Source: Oscillospiraceae bacterium (lineage in GTDB: Bacteria; Bacillota_A; Clostridia; Oscillospirales; WRJC01). From it: DNA of 10,538 nucleotides. Where the stretch lies: positions 1 to 10,538 of the forward strand of contig WQXD01000106.1 in assembly GCA_009785015.1 (NCBI GenBank), in the 5' to 3' direction. Shown here piece after piece: positions 7,038 to 10,538 of the stretch (within the stretch, counting starts at the first letter, position 1; every line of letters begins with the position of its first letter). The notes below the pieces were generated by a model that did no database searches, was not told the origin of the DNA, and saw nothing but the letters and a program-made list of their open reading frames with translations. The position numbers were made by a program, and so were the translations under genes.

Positions 7038-9172
7038 GGCTCTTCTTTATTTGTTTGGGCCGCATTTCCGGCAAATTCAAAAGAGACCTGTTTTACGCCG
7101 TCCTTTTCGGTTATGGCCAGCATGGCTTCAAACGGTTTGCCCGCTTTGCTCTTGAAGCCCTTCAACACTCTGCTTTTGCCCTTGGACAAAAGCACTTTCG
7201 CGAGCGGCAAACTTATCGTTTTTCCCGCGATTTTCTTCCATATCACAAACCCGCAGCCGTTTTTTCCGCTCTCGCACGAGTAACATTTCGGATTGTCCAA
7301 AACCTTTTTTCCGCAGCTCGGGCATACTCCCGCTGTCTCCCGCGTGAACGCAAATAACGGCCCGCCGTTTTCGCTCTGCGGTTTGTTTTTCGTTTCGCCG
7401 ATTATCTCGTTCAAAAAATCGGTTATGGCCTTCATGAATACTTCGCCCGATAATTTGCCCTTCTGGATTTCCGCCAACTGTTTTTCCCACTCCGCCGTCA
7501 TTTCCGGTTCTTTGACTTTGCCGGTTACAAGCGATATGTATGTCCTGCCCGCCTGTGTCGGCACCAGGTTTTTGGCTTCCCGGTTCATATAGCCGCACTT
7601 GATGATGTGTTCTATAATCGACGCCCTTGTCGCGGGCGTTCCGAGTCCGGAATCTTTCATCGCTTCGCGGAGCTCTGCGTCGTCTATCGCTTTTCCCGCC
7701 GTTTCCATCGCCGAAAGCAGCGTATCTTCGGTATACGGGCGCGGCGGCTGCGTCTGTTTTTCTTCATATGTCATATTTTGCACGGGGAAAACATCCCCTT
7801 CTTTCATTTCCGGCAATATGACGTCGACGAGCGAATCCGCGCGTTTTGCATTTTCCGGATTTGCCTTCAGCGCCGACTTCATTTTTTCCTCGACTGTTCT
7901 GTATCCGTAATCCAATATTTCCTTGCCGGTCGCCGTAAATTCCACGCCCGTTATATCGAGGGCGGCTTTTGTCGCCATATATACATGCGCGGTGTATACC
8001 GAAATGATAAGCCTGTATATTACAAGCGTCATCAGTTTCCGTTCGACCGGCGACAAATTTTCGTATATGGCCGCCGTGACTTTCGCCGTGGGCAAAATCG
8101 CGTGGTGGTCCGACACTTTTTTGTCGTTGACGATTTGTTTCACGTTGATCTTTTCCCGGTTGTATTTTTTTGATGTCATATCGTCGTACACGCCCGCCGA
8201 AAGCAGGTTTTCCATCAGCGATTTCGCCGGGGTTTCCATATCCGAGGTGATATAGCGGGAATCGGTCCGGGGATAAGTCACAAGCTGGCGTTCGTACATA
8301 TTCTGCATATTGTCGAGCGTCTGCTGCGCGGAAACGCCGAAAAACCGGTTGGCGTCGCGCTGCAGCGCCGTCAAATCGTACAAAGGCGGCGGGTTTTCGC
8401 GTTTTTTTTGTTTTTCCGCGCTTTTTACCACGGCGTTTGTCCCCTTGCTTTTTTCCGCGATATCCTCGGCTTCATTTTTGGTGCTCACTTTCGCGTAAGC
8501 CAAAAAGCTGCCGAGATCGGCGGTGAGGGCGAAATATGTCTCCGGTTTGAAATTTTCTATCGTCTCCTGGCGGTTCACTATCAGCGCGAGCGTGGGCGTC
8601 TGCACCCTGCCCGTGTTCAATGTGCGCCCGTGCATGACGCTGTACATACGGGTCAGGTTGATCCCGACCAACCAATCCGCTTTTTGCCGGCAATCCGCCG
8701 CGTGATACAGATTGTCATACTCGTTCCAGTCTTTCATCGCGTCGAGCCCCTGTTTTATCGCCTTATACTCCATTGAGCTCACCCACAGGCGTTTCACGGG
8801 TTTGCGGCATCCGGCTTTTTCGTATATCCGCCGGAAGATGAGCTCGCCCTCCCGTCCGGCGTCCGTCGCGCATATTATCTCCGTTATGTCCTTGTTTGAC
8901 ATCAGCTCTTTTATTATTTTGTATTGATCCGATGTTTTTTTAGATACCACCGTTTTGAATTCACCGGGTATGACCGGCAATGTTTCGAGTTTCCAGGTTT
9001 TGAGCTTCTCGTCGTACATTTCGGGAGCAGCGAGTTCGGTCAGGTGGCCTACCGCCCATGTGACGATATATCCGCCGCCTGAAATATATCCTTCTTTTTT
9101 TTCCCTCGCGCCCACGACGCCCGCCAGCTCGCGCCCGACCGAAGGTTTTTCCGCTACAATCAGTATGCTCAT
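7031..9172 (-). CDS. topB: DNA topoisomerase III
   Basis: 713-residue type IA topoisomerase that cuts one DNA strand through a tyrosine link, passes the other strand and reseals, relaxing negative supercoils and separating linked molecules. The TOPRIM domain opens with ILIVAEKPSVGREL (E8) and includes ATDAGREGE (102-110, D104 and E108). The active-site tyrosine is Y300 in LVTYPRTDSRY. VGINLTRMYS (169-178), GRVQTPTLALIV (188-199) and GLGTPATRASIIE (509-521) are family hallmarks. A C-terminal zinc-ribbon-like region has C617, C620, C630, C633 and C640. The reading frame extends upstream to an ATG at 9244, but family homology begins at MSILIVAEK, which has its own ribosome binding site, so 9172 was chosen. 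Chromosomal and conjugative-element copies look alike. No relaxase or plasmid genes lie nearby, so a housekeeping role is favoured. Confidence 0.95.
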   Translation of the reverse strand: MSILIVAEKPSVGRELAGVVGAREKKEGYISGGGYIVTWAVGHLTELAAPEMYDEKLKTWKLETLPVIPGEFKTVVSKKTSDQYKIIKELMSNKDITEIICATDAGREGELIFRRIYEKAGCRKPVKRLWVSSMEYKAIKQGLDAMKDWNEYDNLYHAADCRQKADWLVGINLTRMYSVMHGRTLNTGRVQTPTLALIVNRQETIENFKPETYFALTADLGSFLAYAKVSTKNEAEDIAEKSKGTNAVVKSAEKQKKRENPPPLYDLTALQRDANRFFGVSAQQTLDNMQNMYERQLVTYPRTDSRYITSDMETPAKSLMENLLSAGVYDDMTSKKYNREKINVKQIVNDKKVSDHHAILPTAKVTAAIYENLSPVERKLMTLVIYRLIISVYTAHVYMATKAALDITGVEFTATGKEILDYGYRTVEEKMKSALKANPENAKRADSLVDVILPEMKEGDVFPVQNMTYEEKQTQPPRPYTEDTLLSAMETAGKAIDDAELREAMKDSGLGTPATRASIIEHIIKCGYMNREAKNLVPTQAGRTYISLVTGKVKEPEMTAEWEKQLAEIQKGKLSGEVFMKAITDFLNEIIGETKNKPQSENGGPLFAFTRETAGVCPSCGKKVLDNPKCYSCESGKNGCGFVIWKKIAGKTISLPLAKVLLSKGKSRVLKGFKSKAGKPFEAMLAITEKDGVKQVSFEFAGNAAQTNKEEPQ

Positions 9173-9176
9173 TTTT

Positions 9177-9183
9177 CTTCCCC
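9177..9183 (-). promoter_or_regulatory. Ribosome binding site of topB
   Basis: GGGGAAG on the minus strand ends 4 nt before the ATG at 9172 (the GGGGA core is 6 nt away). It supports this ATG over the in-frame one 24 codons upstream, which has no comparable site. A possible -35 (TTGTCA, minus strand, 9262-9267) lies close to the edge of the repeat-flanked cassette, but I could not pair it with a convincing -10. Confidence 0.65.
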
Positions 9184-9273
9184 GTTTATTTATATTTACA
9201 ATTTCACGGTTGATTTTTCGCTCCCGGTTTTGATATGGATACACAATAATGTACGTGAATTTGACAAAAAACT

Positions 9274-9392
9274 ATGGAAAAATGGGGCTTTTCCTAGCCT
9301 CCCTTGTGATTGATAGGAGTGAACTGCATGTGAACTGCGTTCACATTCGTTACACGTAAAGGGAGGGGGACCGCCGCAGCGGTGGGGGGATT
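9274..9392 (+). repeat. Left 119-bp inverted-repeat arm
   Basis: This arm is the near-perfect reverse complement of the right arm. Inside it, CCTCCCTT (9298-9305) can pair with AAGGGAGG (9359-9366). Nested within that, ATGTGAAC-TGC-GTTCACAT (9328-9346) is a perfect 8-bp stem with a 3-nt loop. An 11-bp tandem repeat, GTGAACTGCAT/GTGAACTGCGT, spans 9319-9340. A further ACCGC-CGCA-GCGGT hairpin lies at 9370-9383, followed by a run of six or more G. The outer edge is uncertain by a few bases because both flanks are A-rich on this reading. Confidence 0.95.
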
Positions 9393-9408
9393 CGGAACGA
9401 GATGTCAC

Positions 9409-9789
9409 TTACAGCAATGATTCCGATGCCACTTTGCTTTTGATCTGCCTATCTATATCGCCGCACACTGCATCAAATCGTTTTTCTATCTCGTCGTTTG
9501 TGTATCGTATTGTTTTTAGCCCCATTGCTCGCATTGCCCGTTCCCGTTCCGTGTCATACGCTATTCCGTTTTCTGTATAGTGCTGGCTGCCGTCGATTTC
9601 AATGACAAGTTTCGCCTCTGCGCAGTAGAAATCGACGACGAACGAATCAATTACTTTTTGGCGCAATATTCTCACCGGATAACTGCGCAGGAAGTCATAC
9701 CACAAATGTTTTTCCTGCCGCGTCATATTTTTGCGTAACTCTCGGGCATTTGGGGTGAGGTTCGGGTTGTGTTTTTTGTAATCCTGCAT
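9409..9789 (-). CDS. DUF559 endonuclease-like protein (Vsr/PD-(D/E)XK-like)
   Basis: 126 residues, full length for a stand-alone DUF559 protein. The N-terminal helical part has LTPNARELRKNMT and HLWYDFLR. The core carries RQKVIDSFVVDFYC (43-56) and LVIEIDGSQHY (61-71), giving D53, E64, D66 and Q69/H70 as likely metal-site residues of the restriction-endonuclease fold shared with Vsr mismatch endonucleases. The C-terminal LKTIRYTNDEI (91-101) completes the fold. The family is abundant in Clostridia but its biological role is poorly defined; DNA cleavage is presumed. A strong GGGAG site lies 9 nt before the ATG, and the start codon sits inside the palindrome CTGCATATGCAG (9784-9795). The gene reads in the same direction as topB and fills the space between the repeat arms. 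No partner methylase or Vsr/MutL-type gene is present. Confidence 0.92.
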   Translation of the reverse strand: MQDYKKHNPNLTPNARELRKNMTRQEKHLWYDFLRSYPVRILRQKVIDSFVVDFYCAEAKLVIEIDGSQHYTENGIAYDTERERAMRAMGLKTIRYTNDEIEKRFDAVCGDIDRQIKSKVASESLL

Positions 9790-9795
9790 ATGCAG
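9784..9795. promoter_or_regulatory. 12-bp perfect palindrome across the DUF559 start codon
   Basis: CTGCATATGCAG is fully self-complementary and covers the ATG at 9787-9789. It could be an autoregulatory binding site, a start-codon hairpin in the mRNA (too short for a loop, so weak), or chance. The observation is certain but the function is not. Confidence 0.3.
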
Positions 9796-9821
9796 ATTCT
9801 CCCTTGCGGCATCGGGGTCAA

Positions 9822-9940
9822 AATCCCCCCACCGCTGCGGCGGTCCCCCTCCCTTTACGTGTAACGAATGTGAACGCAGTTCACATGCAGTTCACTCCTA
9901 TCGATCACAAGGGAGGCAAGGAAAAGCCCCATTTTTTCAT
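9822..9940 (-). repeat. Right 119-bp inverted-repeat arm
   Basis: Reverse complement of the left arm with three substitutions. It carries the same nested structures: outer stem 9848-9916 and inner 8-bp-stem hairpin 9868-9886 (ATGTGAAC-GCA-GTTCACAT). It ends 19 bp upstream of the DUF559 ribosome binding site, so the gene's translation signals lie just outside the repeat. Any promoter for the endonuclease must lie in this arm or beyond it. I saw no clear -35/-10 pair there. Confidence 0.95.
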
Positions 9941-10135
9941 CCTTTTTCCTTACTTTTCTCCCGAATTTACGTTAATGTGAACGTCGACGGGGGTTTTTGT
10001 ATTTACGACAAATATCAAAATAATATTTTATACGATGGCAATCATCATACCACAAATTTGTGAACTTTATCGATATAAATTACGTCTAAAGTAATTGTCG
10101 GGTATTTTATATTTACAGGTGGGTGTAACATTAAC
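9941..10135. other. AT-rich intergenic region before the right-edge gene
   Basis: No open frame of substance. An imperfect dyad at 9960-9991 (CCCG/CGGG outside, ACGTT/AACGT inside) is followed on the plus strand by GGTTTTT and resembles a weak terminator, although no plus-strand gene precedes it. The 10-mer AATGTGAACG at 9974-9983 repeats part of the cassette arm (9867-9876). AATTAC/GTAATT (10078-10096) is another small dyad. Any promoter for the right-edge gene should be in this stretch. Confidence 0.5.
10051..10079 (+). promoter_or_regulatory. Possible promoter/operator for the right-edge gene
   Basis: CACAAATTTGTG (10051-10062) is a perfect 12-bp palindrome 11 bp upstream of TATAAA (10074-10079), a possible -10. 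No convincing -35 is present. The palindrome shares its ACAAAT/ATTTGT half-sites with the one over the promoter at 4177-4188, which may mean a shared regulator or simply AT-rich chance. Confidence 0.28.
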
Positions 10136-10538
10136 ATGAAAAGAAAATTTATCATTTTTGGGTTTGTTATAACGGCGGTTGTAATATTATTTTTGGCAAC
10201 GGGGGGATTTGTTCTGGGCGGAGAAACGGTTGGGAAATACGCATCATTTTTCGGAAATAGAATAATCGAAAACGTGTTGCTGCCGGAAGAATACAAATCT
10301 TACAAAAGCGCCGGTTTAACACCGGTTTACGAAAATTTGGCAAATAAAGTATTTTTTAATTACGGCGGCAACGATTATTATTTTTATTTTTCGTATTTCG
10401 AGAATTATCGCAATTATACTGTAGAGTTGGTATACCCCGATATTTACAATGCGGAAAACAACGAAAAAACCGCTGTGTTCCAGGAAAAGCCGCGAGGTTA
10501 TTTTATTCTTGACAATTATATATATTACGCTTACGGAA
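10136..10538 (+). CDS. Membrane-anchored or secreted protein of unknown function, C-terminus beyond the window
   Basis: 134 residues are visible with no stop. MKRK starts a positive N-terminus followed by a hydrophobic stretch to about residue 29 (FIIFGFVITAVVILFLATGG), which serves as an uncleaved anchor or signal peptide. There is no lipobox cysteine, so it is not a lipoprotein. The outer part is unusually rich in Tyr, Phe and Asn (for example NDYYFYFSYFENYRNY, near residues 86-101), suggesting a beta-rich extracellular domain. I do not recognise the family. AGGTGGG lies about 13 nt before the ATG, a somewhat long spacing. The frame is open to the window edge and is AT-richer than the operons to its left. 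Confidence 0.72.
   Translation, partial: MKRKFIIFGFVITAVVILFLATGGFVLGGETVGKYASFFGNRIIENVLLPEEYKSYKSAGLTPVYENLANKVFFNYGGNDYYFYFSYFENYRNYTVELVYPDIYNAENNEKTAVFQEKPRGYFILDNYIYYAYG

Larger units (their letters stand above)
9274..9940. mobile_element. 667-bp DUF559 endonuclease cassette bounded by 119-bp inverted repeats
   Basis: Two inverted copies of a 119-bp sequence (9274-9392 and 9822-9940) enclose 429 bp that hold only the DUF559 gene. The arms match at 116 of 119 positions; the differences are at 9277/9937, 9296/9918 and 9311/9903. The unit lies in the gap between topB and a divergent gene without breaking either frame. There is no transposase, integrase or recognisable insertion-sequence terminus, and I found no convincing target-site duplication. 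It could be a non-autonomous element, a selfish endonuclease unit that spreads by break repair, or an inversion made by recombination between two repeats. The repeats and enclosed gene are seen directly; mobility is inferred. Confidence 0.65.

Noticed and set aside
9173..9244. Upstream ATG at 9244 as the topB start
   Set aside because: The extra 24 residues are not part of the family's N-terminus, and the ATG at 9172 has its own GGGGAAG site.
9274..9392. CRISPR or REP array
   Set aside because: There are only two copies, in inverted orientation, with no regularly spaced repeats or unique spacers and no cas genes.
9274..9940. The inverted repeats as a simple Rho-independent terminator pair
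   Set aside because: The arms are 119 bp, enclose a gene, and are not followed by a U-run at the expected place; they are far beyond terminator size.
9257..9968. GAATTT on both sides of the cassette (9257-9262 and 9963-9968) as a target-site duplication
   Set aside because: The copies are 11 and 22 bp from the repeat edges, unequal distances, and a 6-bp match is expected by chance in AT-rich flanks.
10045..10296. 83-residue minus-strand open frame
   Set aside because: It overlaps the plus-strand membrane-anchored gene, has no recognisable domain or ribosome binding site, and reads as an antisense shadow.

Overview
The window looks like chromosomal DNA from an anaerobic Gram-positive bacterium, most likely class Clostridia. 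The reasons are the strong GGAGG-type ribosome binding sites, an LtaS-superfamily polymer synthase, a Firmicute-style stand-alone topoisomerase III, an RlmB with a basic low-complexity tail, and a DUF559 gene of the kind common in clostridial genomes. The assignment rests on protein style only; there is no rRNA or other phylogenetic marker here.

Region 1 (1-4147, minus strand) is a three-gene operon read leftward from a good sigma-A-type promoter (TTGCAA, 17 bp, TATAAT). It encodes the 23S rRNA 2'-O-methyltransferase RlmB, then a 746-residue membrane protein built like a P1B-type ATPase but with its catalytic motifs eroded, then a DHH-family phosphoesterase of the NrnA type that runs off the left edge. 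The gaps are 21 and 22 bp. Region 2 (4177-7037, plus strand) diverges from it: an extended -10 promoter overlapped by a 12-bp palindrome, a five-span lipoteichoic-acid-synthase-like enzyme, and an aldo/keto reductase 19 bp downstream. The reductase gene runs tail to tail into topB (7031-9172, minus strand), and the two coding ends overlap by 7 bp.

Region 3 (9173-10538) is accessory. Between topB and a divergent, partial, membrane-anchored gene of unknown function lies a compact 667-bp unit (9274-9940): one DUF559 (Vsr/PD-(D/E)XK-like) endonuclease gene between two 119-bp inverted repeats that differ at only three positions. Each arm can itself fold into nested hairpins and carries an 11-bp tandem repeat. 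The unit looks like a mobile or recently homogenised cassette and is the best candidate here for an underdescribed system.

The second candidate is the P-type-ATPase-like protein. It keeps the 4+2+2 membrane layout and an aspartate at the phosphorylation position, but DKTGT, TGE and GDGxND are changed or missing. It has a 175-residue acidic, disordered N-terminal tail and is co-transcribed with two RNA-metabolism genes, which suggests a regulatory or scaffold role more than ion pumping.
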